64,000 bases of DNA from an uncultured Myxococcales bacterium (GCA_937975765.1 CALJUR010000033.1:1-64000); one strand, 5' to 3'. Shown: positions 24,526-33,581, counted from the stretch's first letter. A program made the numbers and translations. Notes: a model not told the origin generated them from the sequence alone.

Positions 24526-24672
24526 ATCTGGGCACCATGCCTCCGGGTCCCGACCGCCGCACTGCTTCCGCCACGAACCTGTCGGATCGCTGCTGAAAAA
24601 AAATCCGGAATCATGTATCAAGCCGCCGGCCGATTCCTGTTCCTTTCGGACGCGACAACGACGGAGACGACG

Positions 24673-26379
24673 ATGCTGACGAAGGCGGCGACGCTGGTGC
24701 GACTGTTGAAATGGCAACGGAGCTGGAAGAAGCGGGACCTGGACCTGGCCCCGCCCGCATCCGTGAAGGACAACCCGAAGTTCGTGACCGCGCGCCAGGC
24801 GGCGCGGATGGTGCCGGACGGCGCGTGCGTGGTGTCGACCGGCATGGCCGGCACGATGCGCGCCTCGATCCTCTACTGGGCCGTGCGCGACGCCTTCCAG
24901 AAGGACGGGCGCTGCCGGAACCTCACCTGGATCGCCGCGGGCGGGCAGGGCGGTCGCGGCCGCATCCCCGGCACCGTCGAGGAGGTCGGCCGGGACGGGC
25001 TGGTCACGCGCATGATCAGCGGCCACCTGGAGACGTTGCGGGCCCAGTTGGACCTGGCCGACCAGGGCAAGTGCGAACTGGTCGTGCTGCCGCAGGGCGT
25101 GATGGTCCAGCTGATCGCGGCGCAGGCGCGCGGCGAGCCGTCGCTGCTGACGGACGTGGGCGTCGGCACCTTCCTGGACCCGCGGGTCGGCACCGGGTCG
25201 CAGGTCGTCCCCGGCGTCGGCGAGATGCTGGTCGAGGTCGAGGGCGACCAGTTGCGCTACCGCCTGCCCCCGATCACTGCCGCGCTGATGCTGGCCACGG
25301 CCGCGGACGCGGAAGGCAACGTCTACATGATCGACGCGCCGATGCTGTCCGAGGTGCGCGAGGGCGTGCAGGCCGCAAAGAAGAACGGTGGCCTGGGCAT
25401 CGTTACCGTCGCGTCGCTCATCCCGAAGGACGAATCGAAGATCTTCCTGCGCGCCGACGAGGTCGACGCGATCGTCGTCAACCCGACCAACGAGATGACC
25501 TACGCGGTGCAGCAGCGCAAGCCGTGGCGCGAGTTCGTGCCGGGCCACGAGGTCGACGTCGGGCGCGCGATGAAGCGCATGAAGGCCATGAACGACCTGA
25601 TGAAGCTGGACCCGGCGCGCGGCCCGGTCGAGGACGCCCTGGCGCGTGCCTGTGCGACGCTGTTCACCCGCGTGGCGCACCCCGGCGCGCACGTCTGCAT
25701 CGGGTACGGCCTGCCGCAGGAAGTCGGTCGCCTGGTGCGCGACGGCGGCCTGTCCAGGGATGTGACCTTCCTGATCGAGACCGGCGTGTACGGCGGCATC
25801 CCGGCCCCGGGCGCCTTCTTCGGCATGGGCATCGCGCCGCAGCGCCTGATGACGTCGGCCGAGATGTTCGCGTTCTGCGCAAAGAACCTGGACACGACGC
25901 TGCTGGGCATCCTGCAGGCGGACGCCGAGGGCAACGTGAACGTGTCCCGCAAGGCCCCGGGCGCGAAGTCCTACATCGGCCCCGGCGGGTTCATCGACCT
26001 GGTCACCGGCGCGAAGAACATCGTGTTCGTGGGCGCATGGATGGCGCGCGCGGACATGGCGATCGAGGGAGGCCGGCTGGCGATCCGCAAGCCCGGCATC
26101 CCGAAGTTCGTGAAGAAGGTGGACGAGGTCACGTTCAGCGGTCGCGACGCGCTGGCGGCGGGGAAGAACGTGTACTACATGACCAGCGTGGGCTGCTTCC
26201 GGCTGACCCCGCGCGGCCTGGAACTGTTCCAGGTGGCGCCCGGGATCGACCCGCAGCGCGACATCATCGACGCGTGCCCGGACGCGCGGATCGTGCTGCC
26301 GGAGAACGGCCAGGTGGAGACCTGGGGCGCGGGCATCATGACGGGTGCTGGATTCGGGCTGGAGTGGGCGAAGGCCTGA
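24673..26379 (+). CDS. Family I CoA-transferase (propionate/acyl-CoA type)
   Basis: A 568-residue single-chain CoA-transferase with alpha and beta halves fused, as in propionate CoA-transferases. Residues near 30-270 form the alpha-like half (GMAGTMRAS, GTVEEVGRDG), and the beta half carries the candidate catalytic Glu in LIETGVYGGIPAPG, followed by NVSRKAPG and GPGGFIDL. Would move CoA between short-chain or other acids; substrate not readable. ATG 24673 has GGAG 8 nt upstream; ATG 24613 would add 20 residues without a ribosome site. Stands alone between repeat clusters. Confidence 0.85.
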   Translation: MLTKAATLVRLLKWQRSWKKRDLDLAPPASVKDNPKFVTARQAARMVPDGACVVSTGMAGTMRASILYWAVRDAFQKDGRCRNLTWIAAGGQGGRGRIPGTVEEVGRDGLVTRMISGHLETLRAQLDLADQGKCELVVLPQGVMVQLIAAQARGEPSLLTDVGVGTFLDPRVGTGSQVVPGVGEMLVEVEGDQLRYRLPPITAALMLATAADAEGNVYMIDAPMLSEVREGVQAAKKNGGLGIVTVASLIPKDESKIFLRADEVDAIVVNPTNEMTYAVQQRKPWREFVPGHEVDVGRAMKRMKAMNDLMKLDPARGPVEDALARACATLFTRVAHPGAHVCIGYGLPQEVGRLVRDGGLSRDVTFLIETGVYGGIPAPGAFFGMGIAPQRLMTSAEMFAFCAKNLDTTLLGILQADAEGNVNVSRKAPGAKSYIGPGGFIDLVTGAKNIVFVGAWMARADMAIEGGRLAIRKPGIPKFVKKVDEVTFSGRDALAAGKNVYYMTSVGCFRLTPRGLELFQVAPGIDPQRDIIDACPDARIVLPENGQVETWGAGIMTGAGFGLEWAKA

Positions 26380-26407
26380 GACGGGAGGCGGGGGACGGGG
26401 CGGTATT

Positions 26408-26520
26408 TGGATGCGCCCGATGCGACTCCGGCTCCGTCGAGAGTTTCCTTCGGAAACCCATCGACTCCGCCTGCGTGCTCGGGCGGGTACAAGGCGGGGG
26501 ACGGGGCCCCCGCCCTACAA
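26408..26520 (+). repeat. Long intergenic repeat, copy B, with hairpin repeat
   Basis: Same order as copy A at 8503: GACTCCGGCTCCG, hairpin GTTTCC/GGAAAC, ATCGACTCCGCCTGCG, TGCTCGGGCGGG, then the short G/C hairpin repeat (26493-26519). A half hairpin also lies at 26390. It separates the CoA-transferase from the baseplate operon end. Confidence 0.88.
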
Positions 26521-26591
26521 CCAGCCAAGCCGACGTCCCGCGGCTTGGCTGGGCTCGCGTGCTGCGGACGCTGGCCGCAGACGCTCGCCCC

Positions 26592-28112
26592 CTACACGGC
26601 CTGGTAGGACCACACCTTGAACAGGTTCACGTCGCGGTCCTGCTTCACCGGCGTCAGCGTGATGCGCAGCACCGGTTCCGTCGCCAGTTCCGCCGGGATG
26701 ACGTAGGGCCAGTTCCGCCACCGGAACTTCATGTCGTTGCCGGGCACCACCAGGTTCGGCGCCTTGCGCCCGTTCACGTGCACCTCGCACTCGTAGTCGC
26801 CGCGCACGTAGTCGATGCGGGTGATCACGATCACGTCGCGGTTCGGCTCGATGCCCGTCACCTCGAAGGTGCAGTTGCCGCCCTCGTAGTGCACGCCCAC
26901 GTCCTCGACCATCACGCCGTCGGGGTACTTCAGGCGCTGGCGGCTGCGGTAGCGGTCCTTCTCGTCCGCGATGGCGAAGTGGTGCTTCTTCTCGGACGAC
27001 TCGTCGAAGATGTCCAGCACGTCGACGCGCCGGAAGTCGCGCCCCTCGTAGGACAGCGTCTCGGTGAAGTCCTCGCTGCGGACCTTGATCTTCTCCCAGA
27101 TCAGTTCCGACGGGACCTCGGCCACGGCCTTCTGCTTGGTGCGCGGCCGCAGCGCCTGCGCGAACAGCGACTTCATCGCCTCGGTCGCGTTGCGCTGGGT
27201 CGTCAGGATGTCCACCAGCAGTTCCTGCGAGTGCCGGCGGTCCAGTTTCACGCTTTCGATGTTCCACTTGTAGGTGCCGAACTCCTTTGCCGCCGACAGT
27301 TCGGCGTGCTCGCGCTCGACGTCCCCGATCATCCCGCGCTGCAGCGCGATCACGCCGCCCATCAGTTCGAAGATGTTCCGGAAATCCACCAGCCCCGCCG
27401 CCAGCATCATGTCCAGCGTGATCGTCGCGTGCAGCACGTCCATCGCGGTCGAGATCTTCAGCACGTGCGCCATGTGGCTGTAGACCGCGATCTTCGACTG
27501 CAGCAGGTCGGCCAGCGCCGCCCGGTCCACCGGCTTCAGGAACGACCCGGCCACGCCCGCCAGCGGCACGAAGCGCAGGTCGATCTCGTTCGGGCGCGGC
27601 GACAGCGGGTCCAGCGCGTCCTTGACCGCCTTGACACCCTTGTCCAGCTGGATGCGGGCCAGTTCGACTTCCTGCGAGATGTCCGGTTCGCGTGCCGTCA
27701 CCTCGACCTTCACGCCCTCGCTGATGCGCTTGTGGCCCTTGAACTGCAGGTTCTCCTTGTAGGCCACGAAGTCCGTCGGCTCCTCGGCGTAGGACAGCAC
27801 GACGTAGACCGTCTGCGGCAGCCGGAAGTCGGAGGGGTTGATCGCCTTGATCACCGGTTCCGGCAGGAACAGGTCGCGACCCTGGCCGTCGATGCCGTAG
27901 CCCGCGGACACCTCGATGTTCAGGTCGCCGCGCCCGCGCTGGCGCACCCGCAGCCCGTCCAGGTACTGCGGCACCACGCCCGGCGCGTGCAGCACCTGGT
28001 TGTGCAACTGGCGCTTGGTCACGTGGTAGCGCTCGCCGTCGTTCCAGTCCTCCTCCGTGGTCAGGAAGCCCCGGAAGAAGTTCAGACGCTTGAACACCGT
28101 GCGATCGGCCAT
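26592..28112 (-). CDS. Baseplate-associated protein of a contractile-injection-like operon
   Basis: A 506-residue protein with no catalytic motif. The N-terminus FKRLNFFRGFLTTEEDW then YHVTKRQLHNQVLHAPG matches a family often encoded beside TIGR02243-type baseplate genes, probably a fibre or baseplate accessory protein. Residues 1-150 look like a receptor-binding-protein-type head, the middle is helical, and the C-terminal 150 residues are beta-rich. The start at 28112 has GGGAGG 6 nt upstream; an earlier in-frame start adds 9 residues. Last gene of the five-gene baseplate operon, 16 bp after the tail-protein-I-like gene. Confidence 0.78.
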   Translation of the reverse strand: MADRTVFKRLNFFRGFLTTEEDWNDGERYHVTKRQLHNQVLHAPGVVPQYLDGLRVRQRGRGDLNIEVSAGYGIDGQGRDLFLPEPVIKAINPSDFRLPQTVYVVLSYAEEPTDFVAYKENLQFKGHKRISEGVKVEVTAREPDISQEVELARIQLDKGVKAVKDALDPLSPRPNEIDLRFVPLAGVAGSFLKPVDRAALADLLQSKIAVYSHMAHVLKISTAMDVLHATITLDMMLAAGLVDFRNIFELMGGVIALQRGMIGDVEREHAELSAAKEFGTYKWNIESVKLDRRHSQELLVDILTTQRNATEAMKSLFAQALRPRTKQKAVAEVPSELIWEKIKVRSEDFTETLSYEGRDFRRVDVLDIFDESSEKKHHFAIADEKDRYRSRQRLKYPDGVMVEDVGVHYEGGNCTFEVTGIEPNRDVIVITRIDYVRGDYECEVHVNGRKAPNLVVPGNDMKFRWRNWPYVIPAELATEPVLRITLTPVKQDRDVNLFKVWSYQAV

Positions 28113-28128
28113 CGCCGCCTCCCTGGGA

Positions 28129-29061
28129 TCAAGGTTCAACCGCGGTCCCGTCCCGTGCAGGTTCCCGTGCCTGGTCCTGGTCCTCGCCCTCTTCCGCCGG
28201 CTCGACGCCGATGTACGACGTCACGCCGACCCGCATGCCCACGTACTCGGTCACGCCCTCGCTGCCGGTGAACTGCAGGAAGTAGTTCGTGTTCGCCGGC
28301 TTCTCGGCCTCGATGACCCGGTGCAGCCGCAGCAGCAGGTCCTCGCCGATCTCCTGGAACGATTTCGGCAACTGCACGACGAAGGTCTGGGACATCGAGA
28401 TCTCGGGCAGGATCATCGTGTCCAGGCCGACCGTCGAGGCGACCCCGATCCGGAATCCCTTGTACGGCCAGCGGTTCTCTTCGATCGTCACGTCCAGCCC
28501 GGTGAACAGTTTCACCAGCCGCACCAGCGCCCCCCGCGTCCCGCGGATCCGGAACAGCCCGGGCGCCTCGCGCAGGATCAGCCGCCGGTGCGCATCGCTC
28601 ATCCCCTCGTGGAACGAGATCGCGAACCACGACGCCAGCCACGGCAGGAACTCCGGCGGCGTCGTGGACGGGTTGAACAACTGGTGGACGTTGTCGATCC
28701 GGCGGTTCACCGTGTCCAGCAACTGCTGGAAGATCCACAGGTAGTCGGTCAGGAAGTGCGTCTCGCCGGGCTGCCGCTGCCGGTACACCGCCGGCAGGTA
28801 GCGCACCCAGGACACGCGCGCCACCTGGATCGTGACCGGCTGGTCGCTGTCCAGCAGGCTGCCGCGGTCCGGCGATTGCGCCATGACCGTGTCGGTCTTC
28901 TCGTAGGCCTCGACGAACCGCACCCGCGGCGGCGGGAAGCCCGCCCCCGTCAGCACCTTCTCGGCGACCGGGCGCGACAGCCCGACCACCTCCGGCACCG
29001 GCAGCTTCCGGGCGCGGGCCTTTCCAGGGGCCGTCCCGGTGCGGGTTCCCGGCTGCTCCAT
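28129..29061 (-). CDS. Tail protein I-like baseplate wedge with N-terminal PASTA domain
   Basis: A 310-residue protein. Residues 20-85 form a PASTA domain (PEVVGLSRPVAEKVLTGAGF ... VTIQVAR), a module that normally binds cell-wall peptides. From 86 on it resembles phage tail protein I / Afp-type wedge proteins: VRYLPAVYRQ, FLTDYLWIFQQLLDTVNRRI, FLPWLASWFAI, APGLFRIRGTRGALVRLVKLFTG. ATG 29061 overlaps the stop of the baseplate J-like gene (ATGA), as expected for a stoichiometric complex. PASTA fused to a wedge protein is uncommon and suggests cell-wall contact (inference). Confidence 0.85.
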   Translation of the reverse strand: MEQPGTRTGTAPGKARARKLPVPEVVGLSRPVAEKVLTGAGFPPPRVRFVEAYEKTDTVMAQSPDRGSLLDSDQPVTIQVARVSWVRYLPAVYRQRQPGETHFLTDYLWIFQQLLDTVNRRIDNVHQLFNPSTTPPEFLPWLASWFAISFHEGMSDAHRRLILREAPGLFRIRGTRGALVRLVKLFTGLDVTIEENRWPYKGFRIGVASTVGLDTMILPEISMSQTFVVQLPKSFQEIGEDLLLRLHRVIEAEKPANTNYFLQFTGSEGVTEYVGMRVGVTSYIGVEPAEEGEDQDQAREPARDGTAVEP

Positions 29062-32060
29062 CACAGGATCCTCTCGTGCGCCCGTTCCTCGACGTCGACC
29101 GCCACCACGAAGGGCAGTTCGTCGTCGGCCAGGCGCAGGAAGTCCAGGTCCACCCCGGCGTCCAGGTCGCGCATCACGACGCGGTCCACGAAGTCCACGC
29201 CGCCGACCTCCTCGCACACGTGGTAGATGTCGATCTTCGACACCGGCCGCCCGAACGGCCAGCCGCGCCGGTTCTTGCCGCCGCGCAGCGGGTGCAGGAA
29301 GTCGCGGATCTTCCGGATGATGTCGTCCTTGATCGCCTCGGACGACCCCGACGTGGACCGCAGCACGGCCACCTGGATCGCCAGGTGACGGTACCGCGGA
29401 CGCACCACGTGCACGATGGTGCTGACCAGCTTGCGCGCGTCCAGTTCCGCCTTCACCCGGCGCATCAGTTCCGTCGAGGGCAGCGGGGTCACCGGTTCCG
29501 CGCCCGGCTCCTCGGCGACCTTGGGCACCACGACGACCGTCACCTCGCCCTCGCGGTCCCGGCACGGGATGCAACGGGCCCGCGCCACCGACGTCGACGC
29601 CTCCTTCGCGATCTGCTCGAAGTCCTCGGCGGTGACGGCGCGGAAGCGGCTGCGGAACAGGTGCGGCGCGCGCGCCTTGATCTCGTCCACCGTCTCCAGG
29701 TCGGACCCGCCGCCCGCCGGCACCAGGTTCGACACGCCCTCGATGAAGGTCAGCGACTGCTGGAGGATCGTCAGCGAGTTCGGCGCGACGTTGCCCGCCA
29801 TGCCGCCGCCCACCTGGAACCGCGCCAGCCGCAGGTTGCGATCGCCCTTCGGCGGGATCAGGCCGTGAACGCCGTCCCCGAAGCGGATCTCGCCGGTCAC
29901 CACGTCCTTCACGTAGTGCCGCCGCGGCGCGGTGTCGCCGGCGTCGGCAAGCAGCGGCGCGTACAGGTCGTCCACCTCGTGCCAGCGCACCCACCAGCCG
30001 CCGTCCGGGTTCTGCCGGATCGCGTCCTCGCCCTCCTCCTCGACGATCCGCAGCCGGTCGGCGTCGGCGGGGGCCTCGCGCTCCAGCACCACCAGTTTCT
30101 GGCCCGGCAGCACCGGCCCCGGCGGCAGCCTGAACGACTGGTTCGGCGTCCCCTGCGACGACCCCAGCACCGTTTCGCCCAGGGTGGTCAGGTTCGACGC
30201 GTACACCGAGTTCGGCAGGATGCGGACGATGCGCGGCGGCTCGACGTACCCCCCCGTCTCCAGCCGGGCGCGCAGCCAGTTCAGGTTCTCGCCGAACCGC
30301 TTGGACTTGCGGAAGTCCGTCGGCCCCACGAACCGCACGAAGCCGGAGTGCTGGAAGCCCACCGTCTCGTCGCGCGGGAACAGGTTCTGCCAGTTCTTGC
30401 CGTTGAAGTACTCCCATGCCACGACGACGGTCTGGTGGCCGTTGCCTGCGCCGGGCAGCGGGTTGCGCACGCCGCTGTCCTCGCGCAACTGCACGTACAG
30501 GGCGACCTCGTCGTTCGGGAACGAGTCCTCGAAGCCCAGGTACAGCGTCGGGCTGGCCTCGGACACGGTCGACAGCGGCTGGAAGGGCTTGTTGTCGACC
30601 TGGGCCAGTTCGGAGTAGTCCGCGAAGACGCCGTCGTTCTCGGACAGCACCACCGCGAAGGAGTGCTCCTTCTCCTCGAACCGGATGGCCATCTCGCGCA
30701 CGACCGGCGGCCGTAGCGGGCGGACCTCCTTGAAGACCCACCGGTCGCCGTCCAGTTCGTAGGTGCCGGGGGCGCCGAAGTCGCCGGTGTCCATGCGGGT
30801 GCGGACCCAGTAGCCCTCGATGCCGTTGACGTCCACCGGGGACAGGTCCTCGGGCACCTGGAACGACAGCACGCCCGAACGCGTGAATCCCATCGTGCTG
30901 TCCAGGAACGACACGCCTTCCGCGGGCTCGACCTTGTTCTCGCCGGGGATCACGCGGGCCAGCGGGCGCCACTTCTTCACCCGCGCGTTCCAGTACTCCC
31001 ACTTCAGCGCCAGGTCGGGCGACGCGTTGGGCCGGTCGGTGTCGCCGCCCTCCAGCGTGACGTCCAGCCGGACCAGCGCGCCCTTGTGCGCCAGCGCGCG
31101 GTCGCACCGCACGTACATCTCGGTCTGGGTCTTCGGCTCCTTGCCGAAGGGGTGGAAGCGCCGGCTGGCGTCCTGGGACAGGTACTGGTCGTCGGCGGTG
31201 CGGGTGGTGATCGCGTCGGGCAGCAGGCCCTCGCCGGAGACCTTGATGGCGCCGACGATGGTGTCGACGACCGTGACGTCGGGCGAGGCCGGCACGTCGA
31301 CCAGGCGGGCCCGCACGTAGCAGGAGGCCAGGTCGTTCAGAGTGACGGGGCCGATGGTGCGCGGCGCGGGCAGCACCACGCTTTCGGCGTCGGACTCGTC
31401 CAGCGGCACCACGGCCGTCCAGCGCGTGCCGTCGTACACCTCCCAGTCCAGGTGGTCCAGGAAGTCGGACACGTGCGCGTGCGGGCAGCGGAAGCGGAGG
31501 CGCAGCGAGGATCCTTCCGTCAGCGCGGCCAGGCCGGGGTCGCCCAGGTAGAGATAGCGTTCCGCGAAGACCGACCCGGCGAAGGGGTCGAAGCCTTCCG
31601 CGGAGGGGGCCGCCAGCAGCGCCGAGTGGTCCGAGAAGTTCTTGCCGTACTGCGAGAAGCACTTCTGCAGCCGGCTGCGCACGACCAGCAGGTCGGACTC
31701 GGTCTCGAAGGAAACGGTCCGGCCTTCGGGCGATGGCTTCGTGGCGGCGGTGGTGCCGCGCGGCACGGTGACGTGGTCGCCCTTCTCGGACATCTGGAAG
31801 GTCAGCACGGTCCGCGCGGGTTGCGGGGGCTTCAGGTTGATGCCCATCAGGTTCAGGAAGGCCAGGTGGTTCTTGTCCGGGACCCGGTTCAACCGGTACA
31901 GGACCATCTCGGTCATCCACGCGAACAGCTCGATCAGCGTGATGCCGGGGTCGGTCGGGTTGAAGTTGGTCCACTCCGGGCAGTACTGGGGGATCAGCCT
32001 TACGGCCTCCTCCACGATGTCCTTGAAGGTCCGGTCGTCGAGCCTGGGGGTCGGGATCAT
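29061..32060 (-). CDS. Baseplate J-like assembly protein (TIGR02243 / Afp11-12 type)
   Basis: A 999-residue baseplate wedge protein of the kind found in extracellular contractile injection systems and related tails. N-terminal marks are NFNPTDPGITLIELFAWMTE and LYRLNRVPDKN; the C-terminal third holds the J-like part with GEIRFGDGVHG, VGGGMAGNVAPNSL, GGSDLETVDEIK and AVTAEDFEQIA. Length fits the long wedge members. The ATG at 32060 overlaps the gp25-like stop (ATGA), and its own stop overlaps the next start. Function: structural, holding the baseplate around the tube in a contractile particle. Confidence 0.9.
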   Translation of the reverse strand: MIPTPRLDDRTFKDIVEEAVRLIPQYCPEWTNFNPTDPGITLIELFAWMTEMVLYRLNRVPDKNHLAFLNLMGINLKPPQPARTVLTFQMSEKGDHVTVPRGTTAATKPSPEGRTVSFETESDLLVVRSRLQKCFSQYGKNFSDHSALLAAPSAEGFDPFAGSVFAERYLYLGDPGLAALTEGSSLRLRFRCPHAHVSDFLDHLDWEVYDGTRWTAVVPLDESDAESVVLPAPRTIGPVTLNDLASCYVRARLVDVPASPDVTVVDTIVGAIKVSGEGLLPDAITTRTADDQYLSQDASRRFHPFGKEPKTQTEMYVRCDRALAHKGALVRLDVTLEGGDTDRPNASPDLALKWEYWNARVKKWRPLARVIPGENKVEPAEGVSFLDSTMGFTRSGVLSFQVPEDLSPVDVNGIEGYWVRTRMDTGDFGAPGTYELDGDRWVFKEVRPLRPPVVREMAIRFEEKEHSFAVVLSENDGVFADYSELAQVDNKPFQPLSTVSEASPTLYLGFEDSFPNDEVALYVQLREDSGVRNPLPGAGNGHQTVVVAWEYFNGKNWQNLFPRDETVGFQHSGFVRFVGPTDFRKSKRFGENLNWLRARLETGGYVEPPRIVRILPNSVYASNLTTLGETVLGSSQGTPNQSFRLPPGPVLPGQKLVVLEREAPADADRLRIVEEEGEDAIRQNPDGGWWVRWHEVDDLYAPLLADAGDTAPRRHYVKDVVTGEIRFGDGVHGLIPPKGDRNLRLARFQVGGGMAGNVAPNSLTILQQSLTFIEGVSNLVPAGGGSDLETVDEIKARAPHLFRSRFRAVTAEDFEQIAKEASTSVARARCIPCRDREGEVTVVVVPKVAEEPGAEPVTPLPSTELMRRVKAELDARKLVSTIVHVVRPRYRHLAIQVAVLRSTSGSSEAIKDDIIRKIRDFLHPLRGGKNRRGWPFGRPVSKIDIYHVCEEVGGVDFVDRVVMRDLDAGVDLDFLRLADDELPFVVAVDVEERAHERIL

Positions 32061-32458
32061 AGGTCCTGCTCCCGCCGGAGATAGAAGGGGTACACCAGGT
32101 TGCGCGTGTTGTTGGATCGCCGCACGCGGTATCCGATCTCGATCCGCATCACGTTCTCCTGCTGGTCGTCGGGCGCGGCCATGACGCGGATGTCCTGGAT
32201 GCGGGGCTCCCACTTGGTCAGGGACTCGCGGACGTAGAAGGAGACCAGCGCCGCGGTGGAGACGCTGTTCGGGTAGAAGACGAAGTCGTGGATGCGGCAG
32301 CCGAAGTCGGGCCGCATGGGGCGTTCGCCGGGGGCGGTGCCCAGCAGGATCCGGATGCACTCCTCGATGTTCTGCTCGTACTCGGACAGCGCGAGGTTCC
32401 CGCGGGCGTCGAGGCCGACGGGGAACGCGATGCCGCGACCGAGGAAGTGCTTCTTCAT
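32057..32458 (-). CDS. gp25-like baseplate protein (GPW/gp25 family)
   Basis: A 133-residue protein of the gp25/Afp9 family, a wedge component that contacts the sheath in contractile tails. Marks: GRGIAFPVGLDARGN, IRILLGTAPGERPMRPDFGC and FYVRESLTKWEPRI. The Glu/Arg-rich RPDFG block is the family core. GGGAG precedes ATG 32458. It is the second gene of the operon, overlapping the baseplate J-like gene by 4 nt. No sheath gene is next to it, although gp25 normally works with one. Confidence 0.9.
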   Translation of the reverse strand: MKKHFLGRGIAFPVGLDARGNLALSEYEQNIEECIRILLGTAPGERPMRPDFGCRIHDFVFYPNSVSTAALVSFYVRESLTKWEPRIQDIRVMAAPDDQQENVMRIEIGYRVRRSNNTRNLVYPFYLRREQDL

Positions 32459-32483
32459 GGTCTCCCTGGGGGCGCGGCCCCGG

Positions 32484-32678
32484 CTAGGCCAGTTCGCCCT
32501 CGAAGAACTTGCCGCAGTTCGGGCACGAGATCGTGATCCGCGTGCCGTCGAACCTGCACTCCAGTTCGCCCTCGCGGCAGGCGGGGCAGTGGTGGCCCTC
32601 CACCCGGCCGGCGATGACCTCGTCGATGATGGCCCGGTACGCGTCCAGCGCGTCGAGGTCGTCGTCCTCGAGGTCCAT
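32484..32678 (-). CDS. Small zinc-ribbon protein heading the baseplate operon
   Basis: A 64-residue acidic protein with two Cys pairs, CPAC at about 37-40 and CPNC at about 56-59, a classic zinc ribbon. The first 20 residues are Asp-rich (MDLEDDDLDALDAY). GGAG is 7 nt before ATG 32678. It is first in the operon, 25 bp after a near-consensus promoter and 25 bp before the gp25-like gene. May be a regulator or an assembly factor (inference). Confidence 0.7.
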   Translation of the reverse strand: MDLEDDDLDALDAYRAIIDEVIAGRVEGHHCPACREGELECRFDGTRITISCPNCGKFFEGELA

Positions 32679-32708
32679 GCGATGCTCCGATCCAGGAAAT
32701 CGGTGGCG

Positions 32709-32738
32709 ATTATCGCGCGCGCGTTCCGGGGGTGTCAA
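32709..32738 (-). promoter_or_regulatory. Near-consensus sigma-70 promoter of the baseplate operon
   Basis: Reading the minus strand: TTGACA (32738-32733), 18-nt spacer, GATAAT (32714-32709). Expected transcription start is near 32702, 24 bp before the first ATG. The best promoter match in the window, and it fixes the 5' limit of the operon. Confidence 0.72.
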
Positions 32739-32782
32739 TCGGCAAAGGGGGGAAAGCCGCGTGGGGGATGGGAAATGCAGGC

Positions 32783-32812
32783 GGGGGGCGCGGGGGGCGG
32801 GGATCGCGGGGG
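32783..32812 (+). promoter_or_regulatory. G-quadruplex-forming motif
   Basis: Four G-runs of 6, 6, 4 and 5 with loops CGC, C and ATCGC, within a G-rich, strand-asymmetric gap (32740-32960). It lies about 45 bp upstream of the baseplate operon promoter and downstream of the PIN toxin gene. Could influence transcription or replication (inference). The gap 32679-32972 otherwise shows no gene. Confidence 0.65.
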
Positions 32813-32972
32813 TTGCCTGGGTGGGGTGTTCAGACCCTGGGCGAGGGGCGGGTCGGGAAGGCGAGGGCGGTACGAGGGGGTCTGATGGGGTCTGTGGGCC
32901 CCAGGCCCCAAGGCGGCAAGCGGGTGCCGCCGGATCTGGGCGGGGCCCCCGTGCCCCGCCTCCTGCCGGCGA

Positions 32973-33353
32973 TCATCCCAGGCGATACGGCACCCGCACG
33001 AAGGCGTGGCGGTCGGGCGGGAAGTCGCGGGTGTTGCGGGTCGCGAGGGCGAGGCCGTGATGACGCGCGGCGGCGGCCTGGAAGGCGTCGGGCAGCCTCC
33101 AGCCGTGCTCGCGGCGGAGGCGGGCGGCCAGCTCGGCGACCTCGCGATCCAGCGGCAGCAGCGGGAAGCAGGCCAGGAAGAGACGGGCCCGGCGCGCCGG
33201 TTCGCCCGCCAGACCGACCAGGACCTCGGCCACGGAGATCGGCGTGATCCGGGCGACGTCGCGCACGCTGCCGAGATAGTCGGTGGCCGCCTGGATGCCG
33301 TTGAAGTGGTCGATGAAGACGACCGAGTCAACCAGAACGCCCGTCCCACTCAT
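32973..33353 (-). CDS. PIN-domain toxin (VapC-like)
   Basis: A 126-residue PIN ribonuclease-like toxin. The acidic active site is visible: Asp in GVLVDSVVFIDH, Glu in SVAEVLVG, Asp in WRLPDAFQAAAA and Asp in LATRNTRDF. The family cuts tRNA or rRNA, halting growth. ATG 33353 lies inside the antitoxin gene (26-bp overlap), the usual coupling of toxin behind antitoxin. Cognate antitoxin is the RHH gene just upstream, and both are probably controlled by the palindrome at 33582-33608. Confidence 0.88.
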   Translation of the reverse strand: MSGTGVLVDSVVFIDHFNGIQAATDYLGSVRDVARITPISVAEVLVGLAGEPARRARLFLACFPLLPLDREVAELAARLRREHGWRLPDAFQAAAARHHGLALATRNTRDFPPDRHAFVRVPYRLG

Positions 33354-33579
33354 CGCGAAGCCTCCTGACGACGTCCTCCCCGTCCTCCCCGGTACCGATT
33401 CCCTTCGTTGCCGCCAGCAGCCGGTCGAAGGACCGTTCGCGATCCTCCTGTTCCCGCCAGCGATGGATGGCCCGGCGCAGCACCTCGGCCATCGACACGC
33501 CCTCGCGCCTGGCCACCCGCTGCAGCCAGCGGCGGTCGTCATCGGAGATCGTCAGGATCGTGCGCGGCATCGGGTTCAC
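33328..33579 (-). CDS. Ribbon-helix-helix antitoxin
   Basis: An 83-residue CopG-type protein. MPRTILTISDDDRRWLQ is the beta-strand and first helix, GVSMAEVLRRAIHRW the DNA-binding helix, and the acidic C-terminus should bind the PIN toxin. GTG 33579 was chosen because GGAG lies 9 nt upstream; ATG 33570, three codons later, is a plausible alternative. Overlaps the toxin gene by 26 bp. Likely represses its own promoter through the AT-rich palindrome directly upstream. Confidence 0.85.
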   Translation of the reverse strand: MNPMPRTILTISDDDRRWLQRVARREGVSMAEVLRRAIHRWREQEDRERSFDRLLAATKGIGTGEDGEDVVRRLRDEWDGRSG

Positions 33580-33581
33580 CA

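Noticed and set aside
22150..25692. A 1180-residue minus-strand open frame across the PLP enzyme and CoA-transferase
   Set aside because: It shadows enzymes with clear active-site motifs in other frames.
26592..32678. A prophage
   Set aside because: No terminase, portal, capsid, integrase or lysis genes; only baseplate-type genes within a promoter-defined operon.
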